Source: Melampsora larici-populina 98AG31
Taxonomy: Eukaryota > Basidiomycota > Pucciniomycetes > Pucciniales > Melampsoraceae
Assembly (NCBI RefSeq): GCF_000204055.1
Contig: NW_006768768.1
Span: 246,150-310,149, forward strand
Direction of reading: 5' to 3'
DNA: 64,000 nt
The notes beneath the pieces are model-generated. The model was given only the letters and a program-made list of their open reading frames with translations, was not told the origin of the DNA and did not search any database. Position numbers and translations under genes: made by a program. Positions 10,552-23,288 of the stretch are shown in pieces. Positions within the stretch are counted from its first letter, which is position 1. Each line of letters begins with the position of its first letter.

Positions 10552-13500
10552 TCAGTCCAAGTCTTGCATGTTTTCCTCTTGGTCAATATTGACATCGGCT
10601 TCCGCAGCATCATCCTCCCCCTGATCATCCCCCTGATCATCATGATGGCCTTCCAGTACATCATCATCATCATCCCTATTGTTGTCCTCATCATCACCCC
10701 CCTCTCCTACAATCGTCACTCTTTGGGTCATACCCTCCCATTCAACAAGACTTTCTTGGACCATAGTTTGCCACTTAGTACACTTATCCCGATCAACCTC
10801 CTGGCTACAGCCCAGTGGTGGGGTTGTCAAGCTAACCAAAATGCATATCTTGGTTTGCCACCTTACCCATAGACGACAGGCCCTCTGCATGAGGGTGGCA
10901 TGTAGAGCCTGCATGGTCTCTTTGGACACAGCCCAAATTGGAACAATTCCTATAATTCAATGATGCTTTCCTCAGTTCATGAGGAAAGCTTTTGTGGATA
11001 TTGAAAAGATTTCATACCTTGCTGGATCTCATCCCGAAGGACACGACTTTTTCCTGGAAGGCCAGGCCCCAGTTCATCATCTGCCTGGCTTCCTTTGCTA
11101 TTCGACGAAGCTCCTCCTTGCATCGTTGTACGTCTAGATACGCTTCAATACCATCCTGTGTTCGTGTGTCTACTGCCCAGGGTTCTCGAGGATGGGTGAG
11201 GCCACCAAAATCAAAGAATGGATCAGTTATTTCCATCTGTTCCACCTCCTTCAGTGTTGGTGTGGGGAGTAAAACATCTGGGTCGAATTTTTGATTGTAA
11301 TCCCGTGCTAGTCGATTGTATGTAGTGTGCTTCCTTCTCAACTCAGCGTTTTTCAATACTCTCAAATTATTCATTTTTGCTTGTACATTAGTCCCTGGGT
11401 GATATGTGGCCAAAACAAAGCTGAGCGTTTAATGCGAAAGAGGGTGAACAATGCATGTCTTCACCCTACTCACCTCGTGCTGTCCCAGCGCGCCTTCGAT
11501 GCTCAATGACACCACTTTTGGCCACTACAAGACGACCTTTTGCCACCTGAATCTTGACTAAAGGCTCGGCATGATCATCTACAACAAGATCATTGGAAAT
11601 CCTTAACCTCAAAATAATGTGATCTGACGTGAGAAAAACCCACCGTCAGTTCCAGTCAGCTCTTTGAATTCCACATGTCCTAATTTTTCAGTTATATCTT
11701 CCATAGCTTCTTCCAAATGCACCATAGTATTTGGCAATGCCAGGATGGCCTGTCTCTTACAACCACGTTGCTTTGACCTCTTTTTCCTGCGTAAAGCAGC
11801 AAGTCTATCTCTGACATGCATATTTCAACATTGATTAGCCATTCTGCTCAATAGAAGACAAAAGACTTACTGTGCCGCAATCAGCTTTTCTTCAAGCTCA
11901 ACCAGTTCACCCAGCTTTTCTAGGTAGTCGGCACTGGTTTGACTCAATGCCTGGCTCTGTAGTTCTTTTTTGCGACGCCACTGTTCCTCAAAGTAGGCCA
12001 CGTTTAAATCATGTGCACATTCCCGGTGAGCTAATTTGTCCTTGGCCGACTTCAACTTATCCTGGGTTTTTCCAAGGTGCCGCAAAGAACCTTGCACTTA
12101 ATACATTGTGACCGTCGTCAGGTCAGTAATAACTGAGATACCTGAACAAAGCGATCGTCAATACACACCAGCATTCATCCTACCCAGATCATTCTTGTGT
12201 AGCGCTGCAAAATTGATGGCATTGAGGTGATGTTGCTTTGTTGAATATCATAGTCGGCGGACCAAGGGGTCAAACTTTGCCCAAATACGCTCACTACCTT
12301 CGCCATCTGTAAGTCCCCATCCTTCATTCAGACGTGGGTTGTAATCTAGCTGACATGTCCATTCACGTACAAATGAATGGAAAAGGCTGGTTCCAAACTT
12401 GAGCCTGTTGAACTCCCGTTCTATGGGAAATTGATTTCGCTGATAAGCACACTTGTATCAGCTTCGATGTTTTTGCATGTAGAATCACATGATTGTGATA
12501 ACCTTTTCAATTCCCTTCTGAATATTGCATCCTATGTCATAAAGGACACCAATCTTACCATCCCGCTTGCCTGGACGCGCCTCCGTGGCTCTTAGTAGCC
12601 AGTTGATTAGTGCAAGGGGGTATATGTTCCTACGAATTATGTCATTTAATTGTGAATGTTCAAAGTCGGTTCAGGTAAAGAAAAAATATGTCAAGGCAAG
12701 CACTGACTTTTCCCCACTCTGGATGATGCTGATGAACTTCAGACATTGATCATGCCGGCAAGCCAACACCTCAAGACCAGTCTCATCATTGCCTTTCCAG
12801 TGGTTTTTTCCACGTACATCATCAGAAGCGGTATGTCTGGCAGAGCATGGGTCCTGAGGCCACAATAATGTTACAATTTTCAGTATCAATATATGCATTT
12901 ATGTGATCAATTCATAAGGAAACGTACAACTTCCTCTTCTGCCCAGTGTTTCTTCTTGCTGGTTCTCTGCCAAGGTGTGGGTACACTGGCACGCATAGCC
13001 TCTAATTCCTCAGGTGGCAAGAACATGAAAGGAGTAATGATCCCTCCTAACTCAATACTCGCAGCCAAGTGGCGACAATATTGAAAATTCCCATCAATAC
13101 ATACACAGTGATCCGGTTCAGAGTTAGGCAACGGGTCTACATCTGGCCCAAAGCATTGTGGGCATTTGAAAGCCAACTCATCATCTTTGCTAAGGCGGAG
13201 AGCCTTGGAAGCAGCTTCATCAGACATGATGAGCATTTTTTGATACCCATCCATAGCTGATGATAATGTACGATGCCATTCTCGTGCCTGAGTAGTTTCC
13301 CACATATGTAATAAGCATATTTTCTCTAGTTTTTACGCATTATGAAATGCGTCCTGACCTTTTCACCACTTTTCACAAGGAATATGGGGTTGCCAGGATC
13401 AAGAAACTCCGCTAGTGCCAATGCAAAGGGCTGAAACGCAATGCTGCAGAATTTCCAAAGGATGTGAAAAAATTACTGATTGCTGGGACTGGGACATCTG

Positions 13501-14168
13501 CGGTACCACCGATATAACCAGCATAGATGAGCCTTGCTTGATCATTTGCGTAGCACTTGCAAAACAGGATTGACACCTGCTTGCAATCTGGGGTTACAAG
13601 GTCAGTGTATATATATGTTATATATGTTATGTACGACAATGGTGACTCACAAAAAAAGATCCAAAACATCCAAAGTACGTGGGGTACCTTGACATTGACA
13701 AGTCTTCTCGAAGTCGTGATCAAATAATTGGTTTGACCAATCACGTGTCAATCGCTGCAACTGAAGGTAAGCTTGGAACATGGCAGGGTGTCGTTTTTGC
13801 CATTGCACTTCTTCATGGGCCCTACGACCGGAGTAGAACCCCCTATTCAGAGCATGTATGGCATCATCATCCACCAGGACAACTTCGGGGGGATCCATGG
13901 AGGGATCAAGAGGCGGTGCATTCATGTGATCATCCATTTCGTCGTTTGGGTCATTGTTGTCTTCGTCATCAAGTACTTGAGTGGGATCAGCGATTGGCGT
14001 GGTGTTGACGGGGACTTGAGGTGGCCCCAAAGGTTCTTGACCATGCCGTTGCAGCGTCTGCTCCCGAGCTTTACGTTTCAGGGCCAGCACTCGAGCGTCA
14101 AGGGGGTTTTGAGGGCGCCGATTGAGACTTTCAAAGGTGCGAGGGCGATCTTTCTTCTTGTTGGCCAT
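10552..14168 (-). pseudogene. KDZ (Kyakuja-Dileera-Zisupton) transposase, degenerate
   Basis: ATG at 14168 begins MANKKKDRPRTFESLNRRPQ; exon 1 ends near 13650 with CQCQGTPRTLDVLDLF. Exon 2 (from about 13590) has QVSILFCKCYANDQARLIYA. The family core lies at 13305-12907: FKCPQCFGPDVDPLP, then the hallmark CVCIDGNFQYCRHLA with its catalytic Asp. Next come DETGLEVLACRHDQCLKFIS (12898-12671), IGVLYDIGCNIQKGIEKV (near 12530) and IWAKFDPLVRRL with NHHLNAI-like text near 12260. A long coiled-coil C-terminus occupies 12097-10552 and ends in an Asp/Glu-rich tail. Length and domain order fit a full KDZ transposase that would cut and rejoin the element ends. Stops and frame shifts between 12600 and 12100, and a shift near 13440, make it inactive. 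This is the gene that defines the element class. Confidence 0.85.
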
Positions 14169-14719
14169 GGTTGCATAATCTAGGTCGGGTACTTCAGTGA
14201 AATATTAGTTATCAGCGACGTCTTGAAGGTTTCTTGGTGAGGAATGAACTACGGTTTGGTAAAAATCGAACGTCTTTGGTATGAATGGAATGGTTGCTCT
14301 CTTTTAATTCACCCCCTGATTACAATCATAATAGTATCTTTTGGCCAGGGGTGAACTACCATTTCATGATGATTTCATTATCCCCCACCTCTGTGTATTT
14401 CATCTAAGCTAAGATCAATTGGGACATCACTGAACTAAAAAATGACACTGATGTCCCATCGGGCGTTTGTACTTGTCAGGATGTGAATTCTTTCGCACAT
14501 GAATTATCTTGATGATCACGCTGAATATTATTGAAGATCAAGCCTCATGATGAACAGTTTACATCATGATTCAGAGAGTCTTTTCAGATTATTAAACGAT
14601 GTAGAAGGGATGCAAGAATCTGTAGATTAGAAATTGTTTTCATTTTTTAATTGAGTAGACGGCATTTCATGATGGTGATGTTGTTGGCCTGTTTTCCCTT
14701 GGGTTTTCGTGGTTCGTAA

Positions 14720-15480
14720 ACATCACATAATGCTCATATCTCCCTCAATTTTTAACAAAACATCAAGGTTCCACAATGAAAGTTATTGGAAATTACATTT
14801 TAAGTAGAGTTTTATAGCACTTCGCAAGGAACTATCCAACTCTTGATGCTCAAATAAAGGTATACGTGCGGTTCTGCTTTATGGTAATTGTCAACAAGGC
14901 CTTACATCTCACTCAATTTTTGTTCAACCTGCAAGGTCAAATAATCAAAGTTATAGGAAATTTCATTTTACCTAGAGTTTTATAATACCGATCAAGATAA
15001 TGTCCAAGTATTAACGACCATGTATAGGATTTTGTAAAGTTAGGGGGGGTAGTACATGGCACAATGTTCGCATATCTCAGTCAATTGTGGTCCAATGTGA
15101 AATTGAGAATAATAAAACTTCTGGTAAAATGAATTTTAACCATAGTTGTATAATGCTCAAGAATAAGGTAAGCACTTCCTGATGGCGTAATAGAGGGCTA
15201 TGAGATGTCTGGGGGTGGCTTCCAATGTCACAAAACACGCATAACTCTTTCAATTTTTCCCCAAACTAAAAATTTCAATAATGAGATATGTTCGAAATGG
15301 GAATTCGTTTTCCATTTATTAAGAGAATTGTTTGTATAAACGCTGTCTTCTCACCCCTTTGGCCAACTGAAAAATATTGCATCATTTTAAAATGGCCATA
15401 ACTCAGCGAATTTTGGTATTTGGACCTCAGGACCTGTTCCAGTGAATTTTTATGGTGATTTTAGGGGGACTTTATTAAGG
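14720..15480 (+). repeat. Divergent ~150-bp tandem repeat, about five units
   Basis: A recurring pattern can be followed: a start resembling CATAACTCACTCAATTTTT, then an A-rich part, then a variant of GGAAATTTCATTTTA and TAGAGTTTTATAAT. Units begin near 14728, 14905, 15068, 15238 and 15398. Similarity between units is modest, so this is an old array. Confidence 0.5.
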
Positions 15481-16296
15481 AACTTTTGGGTTTTCTTGAC
15501 TTTGAAATTTCTCGAAATTCTGTGTGCAATAATGACCATATTTGTCATTTTCACGTTGATTGGAACAACATAACACTCATCAAGGAATCTTCACTGCATT
15601 TCAGGAAGTTGGAAACTTGTTTTTCTTCATTTGTGGTACTTTGTGGAGAGTCCCACATCAAAATTATCCCACAATACTTTACCACCACTACTTTATGAGG
15701 GAATTGCCTGCTTTAATCCCCTGAAGCAACCAGCTTGCTGCAATAACCTTGTCCCACTGAACTCAAAGTTTACTATGATGCAGGAAGTTTGAATGATTTT
15801 ATTATTCATTTATGGTACCTGGCAGATATTTCTACATCACAGATAACCCATCTGTCACATTATACACTGAGTTATGAGTGTATTTGTGGTTTGATTCAGG
15901 TGTAGCACCCAGGCGCTCCATTAACCTCAACCTAGTAAACTCTTACAATATGACACCTTTTGTCAAAATTATTATTACAAATATATATATATTTCCGCAC
16001 TTGAACAACTCACATTATATCAACCATCATTGATCTATGATAAGTATGGTGTGGACTATGCTACTTTTGTGCAACTTGTACCACTATCAGTCAGTTCTAC
16101 CCCAATCAGACACTTTGGTCCAAAGTGTTATTACAATCAGTTATGCATTTCTTGATGTTAAGATATAAACATTATGACATCATACCAACATTGTTTCAAG
16201 ATCAGGATTGTGTGGACCATGCAAGTTTGGTGCTACTTGTACCATGGGGGCACATTAACCTTTCAGCCAGTAAACTTTACTGCAATCACACCTTTG

Positions 16297-16602
16297 GTCA
16301 AATGTCTTGATATAAAGCCCATATTGAATCTGAACATCAAATATTGATCCAATATCTCATTCTATGATTTAGAATTATTCTAACTTCATCAGGATTGGAC
16401 CTATAAAGAGTGAGATTTACAGCTTTGGACCTATAGAGAGTGGGGTACGGTCAAATGTCTTGATATAAAGCCCATATTGAATCTGAACATCTATCATTGA
16501 TCCAATATCCAAATCAATGATTTAGAATTATTCTAACTTCATCAGGATTGGACCTATAAAGAGTGAGATTTACAGCTTTGGACCTATTAAGAGTAGGGTA
16601 CC
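16297..16602 (+). repeat. Two-copy direct tandem repeat, 152-bp unit
   Basis: GGTCAAATGTCTTGATATAA opens both units, at 16297 and 16449; each ends with a GGACCTAT..AGAGT..GGGTAC segment. The two copies differ at only a few positions, so the duplication is younger than the array at 14720-15480. Confidence 0.85.
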
Positions 16603-16816
16603 CTCTAATCCCACTGATTATTCCTTGTCACATTACCTCCCCATACTTGAAAGTCTCGCACTACCGTGCCCAAGGTGTAAACAGACTTAGTGACAGCAAG
16701 AGAAAATGTTTGTGGTAGTCAGGTGAAAACACTTGCCATACTACGAGAACTATGTACCTTTAGCTGATATGCTCTCTTTCCTGCACACAGGATCAAAGCT
16801 CAGGGGGTGGTACTTC

Positions 16817-16880
16817 GTGGGGCACACCCCAGCAGGGTCCCATGAAAATTGGACCCTGCTGAGGTGTGCAAACCCCACCA
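16817..16880. repeat. Long inverted-repeat hairpin
   Basis: GCACACCCCAGCAGGGTCC pairs with GGACCCTGCTGAGGTGTGC, 18 of 19 positions, around a 10-base loop (CATGAAAATT). Pairing extends outward with GTGGG/CCCAC. It stands alone in the intergenic region and could be a tiny MITE or an RNA-level structure. Confidence 0.8.
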
Positions 16881-18427
16881 GGAAACAATTTTTGCGTTTT
16901 GAACCAATGAAACACCATATTATCTATGAAATAATCACCTGTACGATAAATTAACTTCCTAGGTAGGACAGATGTATTCGATCATGTCAACAGATGCCAC
17001 AACAGATTAAACATTCAATCTATTGAAATATGAGAACTTCTAGCATCGACGTCGCGTGTATTTTAGTGTACAAGGTATCAGTTTGACTTGGACCTAGAAT
17101 GTCCTGACGCGTCACACGTCGGTAGTGTCGTACTGTTACATGTATGTATTTCCCAGGATGCAAGGGGAACCACTGGTGAGTTCTCTGCAACAAAGGACCT
17201 AACTAGTTGATCACTTATCTCCTTATAAACTTAATACCAATCAGCGCTTTCGTTTGTTCTCCTTCTCATATATAACCATCCAAGCACAACATCTTACATT
17301 CATCCCACTCTGTGTACACTTTCATCTGGTTCCTCCCAGCTTTTAACCTTTTTCCGTTCATTATCACGTCTTCCAGCATCTTCAGTTGCTACATCCTAGA
17401 ACCTCCCTTGCATGCTTCGGACTGAGTTCAACGCGACACCAATTCAGAAGCTAGAAGGGAGCAACATAAGGGCTGCCCGATTGGATCTTGCCAGAGCGTA
17501 TTTGACTGTGATTTAGCATTGTTGTGATGGGTAAACCCAAGTACAAGTCTCCAAGTACTAAGAAATCACGTCTTAATTGTTCAATTTCAAAGCATGATGA
17601 ACGTGAATCAAGACTACCCAATGCACGAGCTGCGAAGAAAGCCGAGCTCACCAAATGATATGGCCTTCCACCCGACGCAAAATTCCTTTTCTTCAAGAAG
17701 GGTCGTCGATTTGGCCAGCCCCGCTTCAGCTTATCCTATGGGACAGTGGTATGCCTGGATCTGGATACATCGGAACTACTTCTTGTTGTACGATTTGTGG
17801 AGAGGAATGCAAACAATCAAGAGCTCTTTCAATCATACAATCATTCTATCAGCACTGTTTACCAGCATTCCAAAGCTAGAGGCGAAATCAAGATCAACAC
17901 GGCAACTTACCGAGCGAGGAGACAAGGTCGTAAATTGGGAAGGATGCACACTGCAGGCTTTCGTCCGGGATATGAACCTGATGTGAAAGGAGGTGAGCAG
18001 CCATTCTCATCATCATCTAACCAACCACTGAACCTCATGATTGATTTACAGGACAGTATACGTGGAACACAGCCACAGCCTCAGACCTCTACAAGATGGA
18101 AGCTGACTTGAAGTGCCAAGGCAACCTCCCACAAATCGAATCCTTTTTCGCCGAACGATTCAGTGGCCTCTTGTTATCCACCTTTGAATCAAATGCTACA
18201 ATTGCTGCACGAGTTCAAGCTCCATCTTGGGGTAACGATTCCTTCTATGTCTCACCAAACACCAAAGTATTTGGATCAAATATTACAGTCACCTTTGACG
18301 AGTTTGCAAACAAGAAACATAAGGATCGAGATGCATCCAAATATGCATTTGGCTTTTTTGGTTTGGTCAAACGATTTACCGGTGATCTTTACCAACGAGG
18401 CTCATCAGCACCTCGAGGTGATACCAT

Positions 18428-18615
18428 CAACGGAAAAACCAACCCGCCGCAAAAAGCGGATGCGGGGCGGCACACCCCGCAACCGCTTTTGACATTCTGG
18501 TGTAGCGTGTTCGACCGACCCGCCACCGCTCTCTCTCTGAGATTATGCAAGGAGCGGGTCGGGGAATTAGCGCGGCGGGCCAAAATTACGCCCCGCAAAG
18601 ACATCTCAGAGTGGT
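18428..18615 (+). repeat. Left GCGG-rich subterminal region of the hAT
   Basis: Multiple GCGG/CCGC motifs, for example AAAAAGCGGATGCGGGGCGG, cluster within the first 190 bases. The same motif type recurs in opposite orientation balance at 23460-23637. Such repeats are usual hAT transposase binding sites. The GC content is far above that of the surroundings. Confidence 0.6.
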
Positions 18616-19111
18616 TTGCAGCGGGATGTCAGATGATCTTGAGCTTGTCCATCTGGCAGCTGCAACACCGCGGCCACACCACCATCACGACTTCTTCGAA
18701 CAGCCAGGAGACACCTTTGGAACCCTCATTCTATCAAAAAAGCAGTCTCAAACAACCAAAAGTTTGAACCAAACCAATAATCCTGGTATCTGGGCTAGCA
18801 AGGTACGTTTGAATCACCCCTTTCTCCTTGCTTTGGCAAGCCAAGCGATATCGGTCACCCTTTTTCCACATATGTACCCCAAGGAGTATGGCCATCACGT
18901 GCTTTCCAGGTGATGTCACAGCAAAACGAGGTGGCTCAAAGTTCAAGGCTCTGCACCCTCTTCGAATCTTTATAAGGTGAGTCAGTTTTGCAACTCTTTT
19001 GTCCCCTGACGCAACGATCGTACCAATATATCTATATATTTATAATTGATCAATTTCCCAAAAACTGATATACTCTGTTCTTTTTGTATTGTGATTCCCA
19101 GTCATATTACT

Positions 19112-22100
19112 ATGGCACCATCAAATCCCACTCTTGTTCCTCCTTCTTCTGGTCCTACCTTACGCCCTCGAAGTCCTCCTGTTCCTAAGCCAGGATTCGT
19201 TGTGCAGTCTCCGGATTCACGACTGTCAATTCATCGCCCTTCAATCAGTGATAGCGACTTACCTGATCCTGATTTAGATCTAGCTAACAGTCCGTTTGAT
19301 CCGAACGCAAACATTGTTGACTCTGATTACAAATCTGTGGTAGAGATCACTGATGCTAGAGACTTTATAGCTATGTTACCAAAGAAGAAGAATAAGAAAG
19401 TGGTTAAGCCAAAGCAGTCTGGGCGTGCCAAAGGACGCCCAAGAGGCTCTGGTGCCTCAATAGGCTTACCTCGAGGACAAGCGAAGAAGCCCAAGCGAGC
19501 TGCCATTGCACCGGTAAGTACAAATTTTAAGCTCTACTACGATGAGCTGAACTAAGACAGATGTTTCTTCCTCATTATATTTTTCCCATCCATTATCCTG
19601 ATTTCCTATCTTTCTTTATTCTTACCCTCTTACCTCCAGGTTGGGATTCCCACTTGCATTGATATAAATCAAGACTCGGATGTTGAGGTGGTAGAGACCG
19701 ATGGTGTTAGACGTGCCCAACTTGGACGGGTTTCTAAGTTGTTGGATTACTTCGAACCACCTACTCACGTGAAAGGCGAGGTAAGTGAGCTATCTCATCA
19801 TTTATCTATCTTCGTTCTAACTCTGTCTTTTGGAATTTTTGTAGACCGGTAATGATCCGCGATTATTCAGGTGTAAGTGGTGCCGAGGGACCTTCACGCG
19901 TGGTCTTCGCACCCACTACAACCTGTATGCTCACCGGGACGGAGCAAAGGGCAGATCTGCGTGCCCTCGACGAGCTCATGCCATCCGGGCTGGCTGCGAC
20001 CTCCCTCCATCAGGGGCTCAAGAACAAGCTGCTGTGGTAGCTGGTTCAAATGAACTCAACGGCCAACAAACTCTTGACTCTTTCCTCTCCCAAGCCACCT
20101 TTAGCATTGAATTATTCAACGCCGTCCTCGTCATGTGGATACTTAAGCATGCCCTTCCTTTCAACCGTTTCTACGACCTCCCTCTTCGTGCTGCCTTCAA
20201 ACTAGCCAACCGACGCGCTGATCTACGGTCCCCAACCTGGGCTGCTGGTGTGGCAAAGGAATTGTATGCTAGCTTGAGCTCAGCCACTGTCTCTTTGGTC
20301 TCAGTAAGTCTTTACTCACTACTTTTTATCGATTCTTGTTCTGATATCTCTGATTTGCCATCCTAGGAGAACTCGGGCAAATTCTCATTATTGCACGATG
20401 TTTGGACCACTAAAGGGAACCGTTATGCCTTTATTGGTGTCTCGGCAAACTTTATCAACAAGGATTGGAACTACCAAACAATCCACCTCACCTTAAAGTC
20501 AATCGCTTGGAATAAATTTGGCTATTTACTTGCTCAGCCTGTGGCACGCTTCTTGATAGCGCACGGCCTCCATAAAAAGATATGTTTCTCTTTATCTTTT
20601 TCTCTTCATCTTTTCTTTCCTTCATCTCCTCATACTTGACTGACATGCTTCAATTTTGGTATTATTACATTCTAGGTCAGACTACTGATTCCGGTTCGAA
20701 TAACAACACTATGGCACGCGAGATGGAGGCCTTGTTTTCAGAATGTGATGACCCAGTCGATTGGGATTCCCAAAAAAACCATGTTCGATGCTACGCCCAT
20801 AAGCTGGGATTGGTCGTCAAGAAAGGTTTGAAACTTTTAGGACTAGCAGCCGGTCACATCAAACCAACCACTCCCCCCAACACTTCCGTTCCTATTCCTA
20901 CCGTCATTCTCAACGACAATCTAACCGACACAGCCATCAACTACGATGAGTCTGACGACAATGACAATGTCCCAAATCATCATGGCCATTTCACCAGTGG
21001 AGATTCAGACCCGGATGACTTGGATTTGGATGATGATCCAACGTATGATGATACCCCTACCAATGGATGTATTGTGGTACGGGCTGCGATGAAGGTGAAG
21101 TTTCTCTTCTTTCCATCTCTAACTCTGTGTTGAGAACAATCACTGACATCAATTTCCTCATAGCTGAAAGAGATTAATTCTCTGCTAACTCGCAGTAATG
21201 CTCGGCGAGGCGAATTTCAAGCCCGAGCAGCTCAAATGGACTACCATGGCCCATCTCCAATAGCTGGTTGGGGTGTTCGATGGAATATTGACCTTGCAAT
21301 GTACTCCCACTTGGTGGCTGGTCGAGATGTGAGTTTTATTCATTCCTCTCCTCTGTTTCTTTAAGACTTGTTCACTGACTAGCCTTACCTAAATGTCCCA
21401 GGTTTTTGATTCGATCATCATCGCCGATCGAAAATGCAGATATTACGGAGGCATTATGATGACCATGGATGAGTGGGATGCGATTGAATTGTTCTGCAAG
21501 GTTTTAGAAGTAAGTAGTTTGTTTATTTTCATTTATTCATCAAATTACTGAAACTTCCTTAATCTTCATGTACACAGGTATTTTGTTGCTCAACCAAACG
21601 TATGGAAGGCAACATCTCCTCAGGATCAATGGTTTTGGCAGAATATCTGCGAGTCTACGAAGCATTGTCTGACTTAGGCAACATCACGCCATTTCCAAGC
21701 CTCAAATCTATGGTAGATGTTATGTTAACTCAGCTCATGAAGTACCAGGCTGAAGCAGTTGCAGCCGATGTGATAGTTATTGCCACCATCCTCAACCCCA
21801 AGTATCGTGTCAAATTCTTTGACATACACTATCCCAACCACGCTCGACGAGCTAAGAGTCTTGTTGAAGAACTCCTCAATGATACATTAGATTCTTGGCC
21901 GCCAACACCACCCTCTACCCCAATTCCAGTCCCTACACCTGCTTCACATGAACCATTTGACCAGTTTGATATCTTTGCTTCGTCTGCAACCATTCAAACA
22001 CCCGAATCGACACGAGCTTCGGAACTCGAGTCCTACCTTTCGGGCAATCACCCGTTTGTCCCTGGTCAATCAGAGCTCTCTTGGTGGAGTGTAAGTCTTC

Positions 22101-22422
22101 TATCTTACTCACATATCACTACATCTTCTGATCCTCGCTACCTTCACTGTGACAGGAGAATGAAACAAACTACAAGGTGCTTAGTTCATTGGCCCGTGAC
22201 TTCCTGACCATCTCAGCCACCACATGCGCCCAGGAACGGACCTTTTCTTCAGCAGCTGATATCGCCATTCCCGGTCGAGGTTCCCTCAAGCCCAAGACAA
22301 TCTCACGCGCTGTTGGATGTAGAGAATGGTTGAGATCGGGTATCATCACTGAGGCGGAGGACAAGTTCTCTGATGCACTTACTTATCTTTCTACATTTGA
22401 ACAACACACGCGCAACAAATGA
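19112..22422 (+). CDS. hAT transposase with BED zinc finger, intact, nine exons
   Basis: Exons: 19112-19513, 19640-19780, 19845-20303, 20367-20583, 20676-21094, 21164-21328, 21402-21509, 21578-22090, 22156-22422; every junction is GT-AG and phases join to 2,691 bases (896 residues plus stop). N-terminus is Pro/Ser-rich, then a basic AT-hook-like stretch (SGRAKGRPRGSGASIGLPRG), then a BED-type finger (FRCKWCRGTFTRGLRTHYNL). The catalytic core shows HDVWTTKGNRYAFIGVSANF (first Asp), TTDSGSNNNTMA (second Asp) and VRCYAHKLGLVVKKGL. An acidic insert follows. The C-terminus has the hAT dimerisation segment LARDFLTISATTCAQERTFS and SSAADIAIPGRGSLKP. It catalyses cut-and-paste of the element in the nucleus. 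No internal stop was seen, so this copy may be active. The exon 4/5 junction is my least certain splice. Confidence 0.88.
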
Positions 22423-22827
22423 AGACTATGTTTATTATCTTACTGTCTTGTTTTATTTCTGCTTTCTGTTAGTCTCACTGATCTGATTTTTATCTTACTT
22501 TACTTAAATTTCAAGTCACTCCTTTTTGTTTTGTTTCAAATTTATTTATTATTCATTTCTCTAGTTCTGTGTCTTCCCTCTGACTAATATTCAATGCTTA
22601 TATAGTCTTTGTTTTCTTATTCCTTGCTCTTTTTGCTTGTCTAATTGCTACTTCAGTTATCTTGTCACTCGTTAATTTCCTACTATGAATTTTCCCGCTT
22701 CTTTAGCTTTCTAGTCGCTCTTTGATATCTACTTTATATATGATACACTGTAAACATCATTCAACTTCCCCAATTTGGCAGAGGAAAATGATTAATAGTA
22801 CAGTTTTTCATAAAAGAATCTAATACT

Positions 22828-23288
22828 GCACACCTGGGCCATTTCACCCACACTACATATGTGCAGCAAGCTAAGTCAATAGTTGTCTATCATGTACATA
22901 CAGGTCTGCTCAGTTTTTTGCCCATCAGAATAAATAAATCACATGTTATACCACATGTAACTTTTTCGACTTTGAAATTTTTTTCCCAAAAATTCACTAC
23001 ATATAATTCTGTAGCTGCTCAGGCAATATTGTTGAAGCTATGTCTTAGTAACAGAAAGTGTGTTACATGCAGTTGAGTTGATGAGATCACACCAAAACAT
23101 TGAGTCAGTGTATGTAGTCAATCTTTTGGAAGCTTTTTTCAATCTGAAAGAAGTTACAGCATGTATTACATATGAATAACTTGTCCTGATGAGCAGATAA
23201 CTGAGCAGAACTGTATGTACATGATAACCACATATTCACTGAGCCTGCTACACATATGTAGTGTGGGTGTTATGGCTCAGGTGTGGAG
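22828..23288. mobile_element. MITE-like inverted-repeat element in the hAT 3' region
   Basis: CACACCTGGGCCATTTCACC at the left matches the reverse complement of the right end near 23287, and similarity continues for about 115 bases on each arm (shared inner text: CATGTACATACAG and TCTGCTCAGTT). The total length is about 460 bp and there is no coding capacity. A target duplication could not be fixed, so exact ends may be off by a few bases. It lies after the transposase stop codon, between gene and right hAT end. Confidence 0.75.

Larger units (their letters stand above)
14169..17526. other. Noncoding interior of KDZ element between transposase and TET genes
   Basis: No coding region could be supported in this 3.4-kb stretch; open frames are short and without family features. 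It holds a divergent ~150-bp tandem repeat (14720-15480), a two-copy 152-bp repeat (16297-16602) and a long hairpin (16817-16880). As the 5' ends of the transposase (minus) and the dioxygenase (plus) face each other across it, it must contain both promoters. Confidence 0.6.

Noticed and set aside
10564..10872. Plus-strand frame rich in Ile/Leu, membrane-like
   Set aside because: Antisense shadow of the Asp/Glu-rich C-terminal tail of the KDZ transposase.
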